The notes under the pieces were generated by a model. It did not search any database. It saw nothing but the letters and a program-made list of their open reading frames with translations, and was not told the origin of the DNA. From contig FJUW01000032.1 of assembly GCA_900074885.1 (NCBI GenBank), forward strand, positions 248,001 to 312,000: a stretch of 64,000 nucleotides of DNA. Reading direction: 5' to 3'. The stretch's first letter is position 1, and every line of letters begins with the position of its first letter. Positions 32,392 through 45,162 of the stretch are shown piece after piece. This stretch comes from Rhynchosporium graminicola (lineage: Eukaryota; Ascomycota; Leotiomycetes; Helotiales; Ploettnerulaceae). The position numbers and the translations under genes were made by a program.

Positions 32392-32892
32392 CAGCGTAAT
32401 CAAAAAAAAACTCAGTGACTCTGAGTTGATTCTGAGTCGACTCTGATTCGCTTAGTCGAGTTTAGCCAGATGATTTTGGGTTGACTCTGAGTTACTTGAA
32501 ATCTGACTCGGAGTCAACTCAGAGTCAAATGAGTTAGTAGTAGTAATCGGAGTTTTCTGATCAATAGCTTATATTTAGTCGAGTTCTCTAAATATCATGA
32601 ATATATTCTCATTACATTTAATACGATTTAGGTAACCTCAGTTATATAATATCTAGATATAATACTCTCTCTGACAAATCACTTAGTCGTTTATATAGAT
32701 TCCTTACTCTTTAGCGGAGGGTTAGCGGGATAAGCGGACCTCGGGAGTAAGGTAAGCTAATCAGACCCTTGGTCTCTCGTCTGAGCGTGCTTAGTAAGCT
32801 GACTCTGAATTGACTCTGATTCGCTGAGTTGAGTCTGAGTTGAGTTGAGTCAGGTGCTTGAATCAACTTAACTGACTCAATTCCTTACGCTG
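32392..32892. repeat. Candidate non-autonomous inverted-repeat DNA transposon (MITE-like)
   Basis: The left edge reads CAGCGTAATC and the right edge, on the other strand, CAGCGTAAGG; a second similar block (GTTGATTC) follows at comparable distance on both sides. Inside, near each end, the 10-mer GACTCTGAGT and close variants recur about eight times in both orientations, as transposase-binding subterminal repeats do. The centre is AT-rich with no reading frame. I could not see an unambiguous target-site duplication, so the class is undecided; hAT-like is possible. Confidence 0.5.
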
Positions 32893-34896
32893 CATTACGA
32901 TTTGTGGACCTGTTTATGTATTGAGTAACAGCATGGAAGTCTGAAATATCGAGGGCGCTGAGTGTACAGTCGCTTGCAAAACCGGCTTCCCCTGCGCCCC
33001 TCGTCCGAAAGTTCGTAGCCCCACTTAATTATATGCACATAGTCACGTGACTGAAGATGTCGTGTTCCAATCGCGGCTATTCTGGCCTGAGGTTGCCAAT
33101 CTTCTAATGCTGAGGCAGTACCACATCTGTTCAAGTCGCGATATGAATATCTTTTCCCCATCTCAATCGGTCCCGATTAACTATATCACAATTTGATATG
33201 ATCGCTTAGTCGTACTTATCCGTCACTTATGTAGCATCTTTAGTACGCGTCTTTATCGCGTTAGAAGCTCTGCTAGACTATCGCAATCAAAAACCTCCTG
33301 GAACTTCAATTATGCTATAATATATATAGCTTAACGGAGCAGAGTGCATTTGCTATCGGAATGCTATACTAGAGGGAGAAAAAGCAGCTGCCGGTATACT
33401 AGAATATACTATTCGCTACAATTAATACTTACTTACGGTAAACACTACTATATAATCCTATATTCATTACCCCGGTATTCGTGATCCCCCCTTATAGCTA
33501 TAAGTTCAGTTATATTACGGTTAATCATAAGAAAAGCAAAGAGGACTAGCGACTATATCTATACCCGCCTTACGCGACCTATAAGGTATCACCGAAGACT
33601 TTATTCTTCTATATCGATTGTTTTAAGCAGGTAAAGTCAATTATACCTGCTTCACTATACTATAAGGTTATAGAGAATGTTTCTATACGGATAATAGCTT
33701 AGTCTATACTAGAACTAGCGAGGCATATAAGGATAGGGAAAGTAGAAATAGAGATATTGGAAAATCTGAACGCGATAGGGAGGCTACTAGTGGAGCTTAT
33801 AGAAATAATCAAGAGCTTTTGTACTACTGCTCTTATATAGAGGTACTATACTATTACTACTTTGTATTCGAAATGAGCTCGATATAGAAGCTATATTATT
33901 AGTAGAAGTTGGAGATATTTAGGAATACAGGGGTAGTCTCCTCGTGCCTCCTTCAGTGTTTCCTTTTTTTGCCTCCCTTTGAAAGTATATATTCTATTAT
34001 ATCTACGATCTTATTACGATTTACATATAATTAGTTGATTACTTAAGTTATGTTCATTAAGTCGAATATTTATTAGATATCGAAGAACTAAATTATCTTA
34101 TATATAAATAAGAGAATAGCTACAGCGAAAGTTGTAACGATATATTATAAGAAAACGATATATTATAAGATAATAATAGAGCTCGAGGGGCTACTTTATA
34201 AGCTATTCTTTTATTAATATATATTACTTATGCTATTAGTTTAGCTAATATTAGAGTTAGGGTCAATATAGCAGTCACGGCGGCGGACGTAAAAGCTTTC
34301 TGAACTATTCAGATAATCGATAATAAGGGTTAGGGTTATTAGGTCTCATATACGCGAATATAACGCGATCAGGATTCGTCGCACGCATACTCACGTGGGT
34401 TAGGGTCGTTCAGGCTCCAGGTATAAAAGTACTGACTTGTCGCTGACTAAATGCAGTAGAAGCAGGGATAGGTTCCCCCTTTATATTTGATATGCCCTTC
34501 AGCCTAATCACGAATTCCCTTCTTGTAATAGTCCTTCCTAATATAGAAGTGGTAATCCTCGTTACTATCGACCTCCAAGTTAACGAATATAGTATTCTCT
34601 AGTATCAGAGGATAGTGTTCTTCAACTCCTTCTCTTGGTGACCCTTCCTCACTTGGGCTAGAGATTCGCCCACTGGTAGAGGCGTTACTAGTGGTACTAT
34701 CGCTGACACTAGAAGCGGGTTTAGTGAAAACAAAGCCTCGATGTCTCGAATCTTAAATAATAGGAAGAGTATAAGAGACTTCGGAAATGTCTTCGTTAGA
34801 GATTTACTAGTTTGAATCGTACTCCATATGGATAGAGTCGTGATATGGGACAGGGTCGGACCTAGGACTACTTAGGCTATCGTGGATGAAACTTTG
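32893..34896. other. RIP-decayed DNA, origin unresolved
   Basis: No gene. CA and TG become scarce while TA and CG persist. A normal-looking patch remains at 32893-33170. Three TTAGGG-like motifs occur at about 34253, 34326 and 34398. Homopolymer-poor and stop-rich in all frames; element type cannot be named. Confidence 0.4.
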
Positions 34897-35657
34897 CAGT
34901 ATGCGAAATGATTAGATTAGATTAGATTATTGCCTCTTAATCTAATCTAATCAAAGGGAAATTTATAGTTAATCTAATCTAATCTAATTATAATTGATTT
35001 AATCGATTAAAAATGGATTAACTTTCGTATTTTCGCACTATACCTAGTTAGGTCTAAGGTCTCGCTTACGCTACCTTTTTAAGCCTAGCTCCCGCGAGGT
35101 GAAATCAGACGTAAATACGAAGTCGAAGTAGCTAGAAACTCTTATTATAAATCAAATACAACTATTATATTAGTAATACTAGCTTATAAATAATATATTA
35201 TTAATATAGATAAATACCCGGTATTATCTCTATTAGCACGGAAATATCTTCAAATTCCGGCTTCTTCTGCTGCTTCCGAAAGATTCTTTAGCTTAGGAGC
35301 TCTAATTATTAATAAGCTAAGAAATAGGCTTAATAGAGATACTTTCGAGACTATTAGTCTCTTAAAGAGCTAGGGTTTTATAGCTGATATAGAGGAAAAA
35401 GAAGAGCTAGAAGAGATAGTTAATAACGCGGAGAATTTCTTTAATATAGAGTAGTTATAGAGAGAAAGAAATATATAAGAAGATATAAGAATATAATAGA
35501 ATTTCCTCTAATAAATCAAAAGTTAATCGATTAACTAATCGATTAAGTCTAGGTCTTAATCTAATTAAAGGTCAAAATCAGTTAATCTAATCTAATCTAA
35601 ATTTAATCGATTTAATCGATTAATAATCGATTAATTTGATTATTTTTTCGCACACTA
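34897..35657 (+). mobile_element. Decayed hAT-family DNA transposon
   Basis: Ends carry matching inverted repeats: CAGTATGCGAAA at the left and, on the other strand, TAGTGTGCGAAA at the right, followed inward by TTAGATTAG and AATCGATTAA motif clusters. From about 35150 to 35454 the plus strand encodes the C-terminal dimerisation domain typical of hAT transposases: YPVLSLLARKYLQIPASSAA, then SERFFSLGALIINKLRNRLN. The final conserved Trp codon has become TAG. The rest of the transposase is missing. A second copy of the terminal motif at about 35030-35045 suggests an internal deletion or an adjoining mini-element. Confidence 0.75.
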
Positions 35658-36385
35658 GATGAAAGGCTGTTTGCCCTCAATAGTATTCTGTAGGGTTTTG
35701 CGGAGCTTATCTAGTCGATCTTGGGGCATATCATGAATTTTTTTTTTTCCACCGAACATTATTTTTCTGAGCCTACTTGTAAGCTCAATAACTTTATAAC
35801 TATAGCCCCTACGGGCTACCTAACTATTAGAAAATCATTAGAAACCTCCCTAGTATAGTTATATTAACTTTATTTATATCTCTAGGCCGGATAGCGCTTA
35901 CCAGTCTTAAAACTACTATTTTAGGGGTTCGATTCGACGGAAACTTCTCGCGTCTATAAATCCCCTCCTCTTTTTCTAATCTATATAGTATAAAGAGATA
36001 CTAACCTCGTGCGAATATCGCTCCTCCTCTTTATCTCTCTTATAATAGTAATATACCTAAGATAAATTCAGCTTAAGTAGTAATTATTATATAGTTTAAG
36101 GCTTATGATTATACCGCTCGGATCCGGCGGGAAGTCCTTAATAATATTACAAAAGTGCTTAATAACTACGTTAACTCTTTTAAGGACTAACTAGACTTCT
36201 ATAAATATACGCAGAAAGTACAAGATACTTTTATTATATATCTTATAGTAGCTAATTACGCTACTATAAACGATTATATCCCCTTTAGAGGCTAGCGACT
36301 ATTAATCTCTCCCTTTATTACGACTTCTTTAGATAGCGCTATATACTTCTTATTACTACTTACTTAGGCCGATAAAGCTCAGGAG
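35658..36385 (+). mobile_element. 5' part of a LINE-like relic, interrupted by Gy1
   Basis: RIP-decayed DNA whose plus-strand frame near 36180-36385 (stops only at TAG/TAA) appears to run on beyond Gy1 at 43143; the Gy1 target-site duplication AGGAG lies exactly at this junction. A tRNA-like B-box (GGTTCGATTC) occurs at 35927-35936. Confidence 0.45.
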
Positions 36386-36880
36386 TGTAACGTTCCTGGT
36401 TCTGACTAGTACGCGGTATATAGGCTCGTCGGTTAGTATTAGCTATAAAGTAAAGTAAATAAGAAGTTCGGTTCTTAATTAGAATTAAGATATTATAAGC
36501 AGGTATTAATTACTATATGAATTTGAGTACGAAGCTCTTATCTAATAGCAGAAGTACTAGTCTTATATAGAATCTTCGTTCCCTTATACTAGCTATATAA
36601 GACCGTCTTGCAGAGCGCGCAAGCTCTCGCGACCTATCTAGTAGTCTAGTATATCACGTGATCCTAGATCACCTATAGCTATAATACTATTATTACTTTA
36701 ATATAAGTAGATATATAATACTACTCGCTAGTTTATACTATAACTATATTAGTGCCTTTCTCTAATAGTACTAACTCTTTTCTAGTACTAAAACCCGTCT
36801 AGTATTCACCACTAGGTAGTACTATCAGTATTCTGATGCTAGGACGGTTTTAGTGCTAAGAACTATACTAGTTCGTAATA
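36386..36880 (-). repeat. Gy1 3' LTR (left copy)
   Basis: Matches 42641-43137 along its full length, with differences almost all C/T or G/A. Contains an intact palindrome GATCACGTGATC-like core (CACGTG) near 36654. Confidence 0.9.
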
Positions 36881-36894
36881 CTATCCCCCTTCTG

Positions 36895-37520
36895 TCTTAG
36901 CGTATCCTTACGCTTAAGTACGCCTAAGGAAATATCGACGACTACTTATAGCCGTCTCCTTCTTTTATTATACCCCCCGAACGCTTAACTAAATAAGTCG
37001 ATTATATTATACTCAAAAGATAAATAGAATTAAGTAGTAAAATTATAGTATTATATACTAGATATAAAAAGGCGGAATATAAAGAGTATATATCGCCTCG
37101 CGATCCTAAACTAACTAGATATAGTTATTACGCCTAATTAAATAAATCCTGCGATATTCGTATAAGGAACCGGATACTTATAGCTTCCGAATAGGAAATT
37201 CTTAATTCCTAAATCGAATAATTAGAGGATAAGGAAGACTTAGCTATAGCTAAGTTCTATACGCGAATTATAAGGTTAAAGAAATAGAAACGTTTCTTAT
37301 ACGAATAGTAGTAAAAGATAATTACTACTAGTCTGAACTCGATAGCTAAGCTTAATACTCTTAAAGCTCTAGAAAAAGAAGAAAAGGAGAAATAGGAAAA
37401 GGAGAGAGTACTTAATAATACTAAGTTAATAAGCGCGGAACCCTCTAGTTCTGATATCTCTATCGACCCCTTATTCGACCCGATAGTCGACTTTCCTTTT
37501 AACTTTACTAACTTACTTTA
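36895..37520 (+). pseudogene. Antisense ORF of Gy1, between 3' LTR and pol
   Basis: On the strand opposite to pol, one frame stays open for about 200 codons apart from TAG/TAA codons of RIP type. It begins just inside the 3' LTR and ends at a TAA near 37518. The translation has a Tyr/Cys motif region (DPKLTRYSYY), then a charged, coiled-coil-like stretch rich in Glu, Lys and Arg (LKALEKEEKEK), and an acidic/aromatic tail (IDPLFDPIVDFPFNF). Function unknown. Antisense ORFs in this position occur in other LTR retrotransposons; here it may be transcribed from the 3' LTR. Confidence 0.55.
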
Positions 37521-40500
37521 AGTAGATCTAGGTTTTATTAATAGAAATTAGCTAGTAATACTAAGTAGTGAAAGCTTAACTTAAGTTCTTATATATTTTC
37601 CGAAATAAGTAGTTCTTCTATTTTACTAAGTATCTAATAATATCTCGTTTATACTAATAGTCTAGTAGTTCTCTTATATCGTATTCTATAAGTAGGTTAA
37701 CTAGTTCAGCGTATATCTTCGGAGCTAGTAGTACCCCTAGTAGTGCTTTTTCTAATAAGGATATATAGAATATTAGGAATATCTTCTTTATTATAGCTAG
37801 TAGCTAGAGTTTATAATTTAAAGGTCCTTTAACTTATTTGATTTTAAATAGTCTAAGTTTCTTATAGTCTAGCTTATTACTTAGTCTTTATATATTAATA
37901 TTTTTCCGTAGAAAGTGAACCCAATCCCCCTCCTATAGCGTTAGCTCTTAACTATAATCCTTATTATAGTAGTACGTATTCTTCTCTACTATAAACTAGA
38001 GTTCTTCTATAAGTTCCTTATAGAGGTCTTAGATATTCTTAACTTAGATACGAGCTATATTATTATTCTTAATTATTAAGTTAGGTTCTCTATAAGCGAT
38101 AGGTTCATAACTATAATTCGCGAAGAATAGTATAACTTTTATTATTTCCGTAGTCGAGCTATTATATATAAATTCTGCTAATAGTAATAGTTCTACCTAA
38201 TTATTTTATTAATAGTTAATATAGTAGTATAAGTATACTTTAACTACTTAGTTTATTCTTTTATTTCTTCTATTAGTCTAAGGATAGAAAGCTATTAATA
38301 GTTTATATTTAGTCCTTAGGAACTCTATTAAAGTATTCTAGAACTTTAATATAAATAACTGATCTCGATCTAATACAATTTCTTCGGGTACTCTATACTT
38401 AGAGACTATCTCCTTAAGGTATATTTATACTAAGTATTCGGCCGTAAGAGTAGATAAGACTAGTACTAAGATTATATACTTAGTAAGTCTTTCTATAATA
38501 ATAAGTATTATATTATAGCTAACTCCTATGACCGGGTCCTTCGATAGCAGTAATAGCCCTATAAAGTCTTATAATATTAATTTCTAAGATATTAATAGTA
38601 TTAGTACTATAATTATCTACTTATAAGGTATATATTAGAAAGACTTATTCCTAATATAGGTATTATAGTTAGCTAGTACTTTTTTAACTACTTAGTAGAG
38701 TCCTTTCGACTAGTAGTTTCTTAAAATCCTTAGATACGTTCTTTATATCTCTTAGTATCTATACGCGAGAAGCTCGTATTATTCTTTAACGTATACTTCT
38801 ACTAAGCTTAATAGAAGCTAAATTTTCCTATTAACTTATATAATACTATTCTTAATTATATTCCTTATAATAAGTTTCTTAGTCTTATCTAGGGATATTC
38901 TATCCTTCTTCTGAGCTTCCTTTAAGGTATTATACTAAGGTCTCTTGATTTCTTATTTAATTATAATAGCTTCTCGGATATTAGTAACTATATCTCTATT
39001 ATCTAGCTATCTAAGTAGAGCGGTCTTATTATAGATCTTATCGTTCTTATAACTTAGTAATCTACTTAGAGTATCTACTTATATATTATCCTTTCCTTAT
39101 ATATACTTAATAACTAGATTAAAAGAGGCGAGTTCCTCTAACTATCGAGCTAATTAATAATTATCTAAGACCTTAGTAGTTATAAAAGTTCAGAGATTCA
39201 TATAGTTAGTATAGATAATAACTAGGAACTTAGCTCCTTATAAGTATATTTCCTAGTGTTTAAGTACTTTAATAATTATTATAAGTTCTTTCTTATAGAT
39301 ATTATAATTCTATTTAGCTAGAGATATTTTTTCTGAAAAGTAAGCGACTAAGTATAGTTATCCTTTATTATCTCGCTATAGGTATACTACGCTAGTATAA
39401 GTATTAGAGGTATCTATTTCTATTATACTTTCCTTTTCTTTATCGAAACTATATAGGATTAGTTCTTTTATAAATTCTTTCTTAATTCTCTGAAAAGCTT
39501 CTTTATATTAGCTAGTCTAAGTGAAAGGAACGCCTTTCCTTATTAAGCTCGTAAGCGGTTTAGTAATCTTAGAATAGTTTCTAATAAATTATTAGTAGAA
39601 GTTAGCGAAACTTAACTATAACTATATATCTTTAATATTCTTTAGAGATTCCTATTCCTTTATAGCTTTAATTTTCTCCGAGTTAATACTTATCTCTCTT
39701 AGGTGAATAATATACCTTAGAAAAGTAACTTACTTAACTAAGAATTTATATTTTAATATTTTTAGTCTAGAATCTACTTTATATAATACTTCTATAACTT
39801 AGGTAATATAGCCCTAGTATGCCTCGATAGTCTCCGAGTATACTAGGATATTATCTAAGTAGCATATAGCGAATTTCCTAATAAAGTTCTTAAGAATATT
39901 ATTATTCTATCTTTAATACGTAGCTAAGGTATTAGTTAAGCTAAATAGTATTATTATATATTCCTATAGCCCTAAGAGTAATACGAAAGTAGTTTTCTAT
40001 TTGTATTTCTCTTTAATTCGGATTAAATTAAACGCGTTATATTAGTTTAACTTAGTATATATCTTTACTCTAGCTAGCTTATCCCGCAGGTACTACGTAT
40101 TTAGTAAAAGATATATATCTCTTATAGTTCTACTATTAAATATCTAATAGTTTTCGTATAGTCTTTCTTTAGGATCTCTTACTTTCTTAACTATTAGTAT
40201 ATTAATAATATATAGTAACTTGGATTTCCGAATCTATTCTTTCTTTATACTTAACTTCTAATACTCCTTAAGCGTCTTTATAGTATTATAGTTATAATAG
40301 TGAAGTTTCTTTATAATAAGTATAAATCTATCTTTAAAGTTTATCTTATAATCTTAGGGTTTATACTTAAGTAGAGCCTTTATATCCTGCGGATCCTCGA
40401 ATAATTTCGAGAACTTCCTATATAATTCGGGTAGCTATTTCCGAATATTATTTATCTAGCTAGAATAATTCTTAAGTTCTATCTAACTAAGAACCTGACT

Positions 40501-42640
40501 TAACTAGCTAGAGTCTATTAGCGTTATTATTAAGGAGGTAGCGCTAGCCTCTTATTTACCGGCTAGTTAACTGCGCTTATATTTATAATTACTAAATATA
40601 ACTCTCTTAGTTATCTAGTCTATACTAGGATTATAGTTATATAGCTATAACATTTCTAATATAATATTATATTATCTAGTAAGTATAATATCGAAGTAAA
40701 GCGTTTCTTTATATCTATTAATAACTATCTTTATTCCTCTTATTCTTCTACGGACTTATTTATCTGATCCGGCGCCTTTTCTATCTAATAAAGTAAAGTA
40801 GTATAATTTCAAGTTAATAATAGTAAGAATATTTCATTTCTCGATAAAGGCCGGGTTTATAAAGTATCTTATAGCTCTTGAATTAATAAGTGCTTCTATC
40901 TTAATATTATCTACTATAACTAGTAAGATCAACTGATCGAACTCTCTAGTAGTAGTAAGCTCTAAGTATAATAGTTCTATTATAGAGTAATTATATGCTT
41001 CTTTAATAATTCTCTCTATTATTTCGTCTAACTAAGTCCTAAGGCCGGGTTCATAGGTAATTAGAGTATAGAGTATATAATAATAGAGATTAACTTGCCC
41101 TTGAATCAGATCTAGTACTATTCTTTAATAAGTAGCTAGTTCTAATAAATACTATCTTCTCTGCTTATAATATTCCCTTCTTATTTCCTTAGTAATAGCT
41201 TAAGTATCTTTAATTTAAAGGAACTAATCTAATTATTCGAATTCTTTTATTTCCGGTTCTCCTTCGAGGTTAGCTATATAACGATCTAGTTATTTCTTAA
41301 TATCCCTAGTATTAACTTAGAATATAATAGTAATAGTATCGCGGTAAGTAATAACGTAGTCTATACCTAGGTTAGATATATTATAGGTTCGATAATACTC
41401 TATAAAATCGGACTTAGTTCTATTATAAACCTATATTCTTCTTCTTTTATTATGATTTCGAAGAGTCTAGTTTTCGTTATTATATAGAAAGTTATTATAT
41501 AAATAGTTTCTTTTATCTATAATACTCTAGCTTTCTTAGTCTTTATCTAGAAGTTTAATTAAGTTTTCTTTTTCGAATCTTTCGCTAGATTTATAAGTTA
41601 TAAAGTCCTATGAACTCTATTCTGCGCTAGAAGCTTCTCGGTAGTCTAGCTTTCTTTCCGCTAGTTCGAATTCTCTCTTAGGTTTATTCTAGGGTTTTCC
41701 TTCTTACTTCTTCTTCTAAGAATAAATATAAGTAAGGTATCTTAGCTTATTATACGTATAATATAAGCCCTTCTCGTAATATTTATCTTTCTTAGCTTAG
41801 ATTTTAGATCCTCTTTCTATTCTATCTAATTCTATCGGATTATAGTAGTTATATTTATTATTCGGGTAAGATTAGAAATTTCCCTAATATTTACTATATT
41901 ATTATAGAAATTAAGGTTTCCGGAGGTAAGTAGATATAAAATATCCTCCTTTTTCTTTCGCTTATTCCTAGATTCGTTTAATAATAGTAATAGATAATCT
42001 AATTAAGTCCTCTAAGTTACCTAGTTTACTAGCCCTAGAGAGCTTATCCTTAATATAGTCCTTAAAGCCTCGATAGTATTAAGCTCTTAATCTACTATCT
42101 ATCTAGTCTAACTATATAGAATATCAGTAGAACTCGACAGTATATTTATAGATAGATCCTTATTATCGAATTCCGAGCAGGTGCTTCTCGTCTTATTTCT
42201 TCTTATTAGGGTCTCCGAAGACTCTTTTAATAGTATTAGTAAAGCTTATAGGAGTTCGAAAGATAATTCGGCTTTTTTCAGTTATAGCTATAGAATAAGC
42301 CCTAGATAAGTATCGATAAACTAAGTAGTTACTTAGAGCCGGCTTAATCTAGTAAGCTATAGTATCGCAGAGGAATAAGGCGATCTATAAGACTTTAAGA
42401 GAGTCTACTTCGAACTTATCCTTATTAAAAGCGAGATATATCTAGTACTAGAGGATAAACTATTCTAGTTTATTATAGTCCTTATAATAAGTATTAAGTA
42501 GGTTCATATGAAGTAGTATACTCTTATTAACCTTATTAACCTTATCCGGCTTATTAGTCTAGGAGCTTTCTCTTATAATAGATCCTTCTTTAGTAGCTAT
42601 TTCGTTCTTACTAACGATACTTTAAGTATAGTGCTTAAAG

Positions 42641-43137
42641 TATAACGTTCCTAGTTCTAACTAGTACGCGGTATATAAGCTCGTCAGTTAGTATTAGCTA
42701 TAAAGTAAAGTAAATAAGAAGTTCAGTTCTTAATTGGAATTAAGACGTTATAAGTAGGTATTAATTACTATATGAATTTAAGTATAAAGCTTCTATCTAA
42801 TAGCAGAAGTGCTAGTCTTAATATAGAATCTTCGTTCCCTTATGCTAGCTATATAAGACTATCTTACAGAGCGCGTAAGCTCTCGCGATCTGTCTAGTAG
42901 TCTAGTATATCACGTGATCCTAGATCATCTATAGCTATAATACTATTATTACTTTAATATAGGTAGATATATAGTACTACTCGCTAGTTTATACTATAAC
43001 CGTATTAGTGCCTTTCCTCTAATAGTACTAACTCTTTTCTAGTACTAAAACCCGTCTGGTATTCACCACTAGGTAGTACTATCAGTATTCTGATGCTAGG
43101 ACGGTTTTAGTGCTAAGAACTATGCTGGTTCGTGACA
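42641..43137 (-). repeat. Gy1 5' LTR (right copy)
   Basis: Second LTR of Gy1, followed directly by AGGAG. Keeps the CG/CA-containing end TTCGTGACA, where the left copy has the RIP-mutated TTCGTAATA. Confidence 0.9.
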
Positions 43138-43142
43138 AGGAG

Positions 43143-44121
43143 GTACTAAATACCCTAAAAAACTCAGAGGGTACTAAGAATAGCTTAGCTAAGACTTACT
43201 CTTTCTCTCCGAGTAGTAGTATATTATTAGCCTCTTCTCGGACTAGTATAGCGTCCTCTTAGTAAGATAAGAGGGTTCTTATTAATATTAACTCTTATTT
43301 CCGAAGAAATCGATAGGAGCTATATAAAATTCGTAAGGAGATCTATTATCTTATCCCTAGAATTCTCATATACTAGCTTCCGAAGATTAAGCTTACTTAA
43401 AGCTAAGCTTTATATCCTTTTAACTTATCTATTCGAGATAAGCTTATTACGTAGGAGAATAAGGAGGTTCTCTTACGAATTATATATAGCGAAATGATTA
43501 GACTCCTAGAAGTTTAGTATACTTATACTATTTAAGGTATCTTACTCTACCTTTAGGATATTTAGAATAACCCGATCGATATTACTTTTAAGGAGATAGT
43601 AGCAGAAGCTTTCGCTTAGACCGGCTAAAACCCTATTAGTTATAGACTCTCTTAATATAGCCCGAATATTTATATAAGCTAGATTACTTAGCTAGTTTCC
43701 TTTAAGGATCTAGTAGTATTATTTAGCCTCTTTAGCGCGAGCTAGCTATCGAACCCGATTATTAAGAAAACGCCGATCGTTAGATATAACCCTAGGTACT
43801 AAGGTTACTTTAACCCTTATAACTATACTAAGTATAGCAGATATACCTACTACTCTACTCGAATCGATTAGTATAAAGGAACTATAGGGATAGACTATCC
43901 CTATAAAGCTAGATATACTAACTACTATAGACCCTTTCTAGTAGACTATTAGAACTATCCTACGGTACCTATTCAGAAGAAAAGTAAGTTAATTAAACCT
44001 ATTAAAGCTAATATTGGCGTAATATATAGAGTAGAAGATAGACTCTCTAGAGATACTATAATATAATAGACTATTATAGCGACTACTCTAGTTATGTTTA
44101 AACTACTAAGTACTCTATAGC
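43143..44121 (+). mobile_element. 3' part of a LINE-like relic (ORF1 with Cys-rich knuckles)
   Basis: Resumes the frame broken by Gy1. Around 43800-43960 a plus-strand frame holds clustered Tyr codons (from Cys) spaced like the knuckles of a retrotransposon nucleic-acid-binding protein, ending in a GPFPAD..NCP-like motif reminiscent of Tad-type LINE ORF1. The endonuclease/reverse-transcriptase part is missing; the next element begins at 44122. Confidence 0.45.
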
Positions 44122-44354
44122 TGTGACGGGTTGCACCTGTTAGTATGCTTGACGCCTGAGGCGTCTACGCTAGTACCTGACGTATTCTTATACGTGTTCT
44201 AATGCTACTGCCACTAGCGGCCGCGGCATTATCTTTTCTTCGAAGAGAGACTCTTATTCCTCTCTTCCCTCCTTAGTTAATTCTCCTTATAAAACAAACG
44301 AGCTTTTATACTATATACTTTATATTTACCTTATGATATTAGAAATAACTTATT

Positions 44355-44735
44355 CTTAATATTCTTAATTAAACGAAAGAGGATCTGCTTTCGAGCAGTA
44401 GATAATATGCATACGTAAGAAAGCTAGTACTCTAGCCTTACTATTACTATACGTATACTTATGATACGGAGATAGACGCCTCGGACTATATATAGTAGAT
44501 CCGGCTGCTTTACTTACGCTTAATATTCTTAATTAAATAAAAAAGGATCTGCTTTCGAGTAGTAGATAATACGCGTACGTAAGAAAGCTAGTACCCTAGC
44601 CTTACTATTATTATACGCATACCTACGATATAGAGATAGACGCCTTAGACTATATATAGTAGATCCGGCTATCTTACCTATAATACGAAATAGACGCCTC
44701 GGGCTATATATAGTAGATCCGGCTATTTATACGAG
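44355..44735 (+). repeat. Tandem repeat, 164-bp unit, about 2.3 copies
   Basis: The unit beginning CTTAATATTCTTAATTAAA recurs at 44519, a 164-bp period. A third, partial copy of its end (TAGACGCCTCGG...AGATCCGGCT) follows. Differences are mostly transitions, as RIP gives. Confidence 0.8.
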
Positions 44736-45162
44736 TACTATATAAGTAGTAATTATAATAACGCTAGGATATATAGTTTACGATAGCTAAAGAATGGTTC
44801 CTCTAGTAGCTACTAGATGCCTTCGAGGCATAAAGATAATAAGTTACTGAGCTAGTAGCATAATAAGTAAGTTCGATAGCTATCTTAGCTAATAGAATCG
44901 AAGATATAGAATAACGAAACGTATAGCTACTGCTACTAGTAGTACTAACTCTAAATAATATAATACGATTCATAACTCCGGAGCTAACTATAGCTACGAA
45001 GTAATATATACTAAAACCCGAAAAGTCCGATAGTACTAACTTAGCTCTATACTTCTAATTCGAGGGTATCCTACGAGCGAAGCTAGAGATCGATATTACT
45101 ACTATTAGTAATAAGAGGGAACGAATATAGTACGCGTTTAGTTATCTCTCAGGCGAGGCTAT

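Larger units (their letters stand above)
36386..43137 (-). mobile_element. Gy1, Ty3/gypsy LTR retrotransposon, complete but RIP-inactivated
   Basis: 6.75 kb, transcribed right to left. Two LTRs of about 496 bp are bounded by TG/CA-type ends and a 5-bp target-site duplication, AGGAG, on both sides (36381-36385 and 43138-43142). A polypurine tract with AAGGGGG adjoins the 3' LTR (36881-36893). On the minus strand gag carries a zinc knuckle near 41750, with Cys and His codons mutated to Tyr. Reverse transcriptase shows YLDN (from YLDD) at 39844-39861. Protease lies between them and RNase H/integrase follow towards 37600. Stops are nearly all TAG/TAA. An antisense frame lies between pol and the 3' LTR. 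Confidence 0.85.

Noticed and set aside
32895..33161. 88-codon minus-strand ORF at the edge of the repeat block.
   Set aside because: No domain and no start context; lies in non-coding DNA next to decayed repeats.
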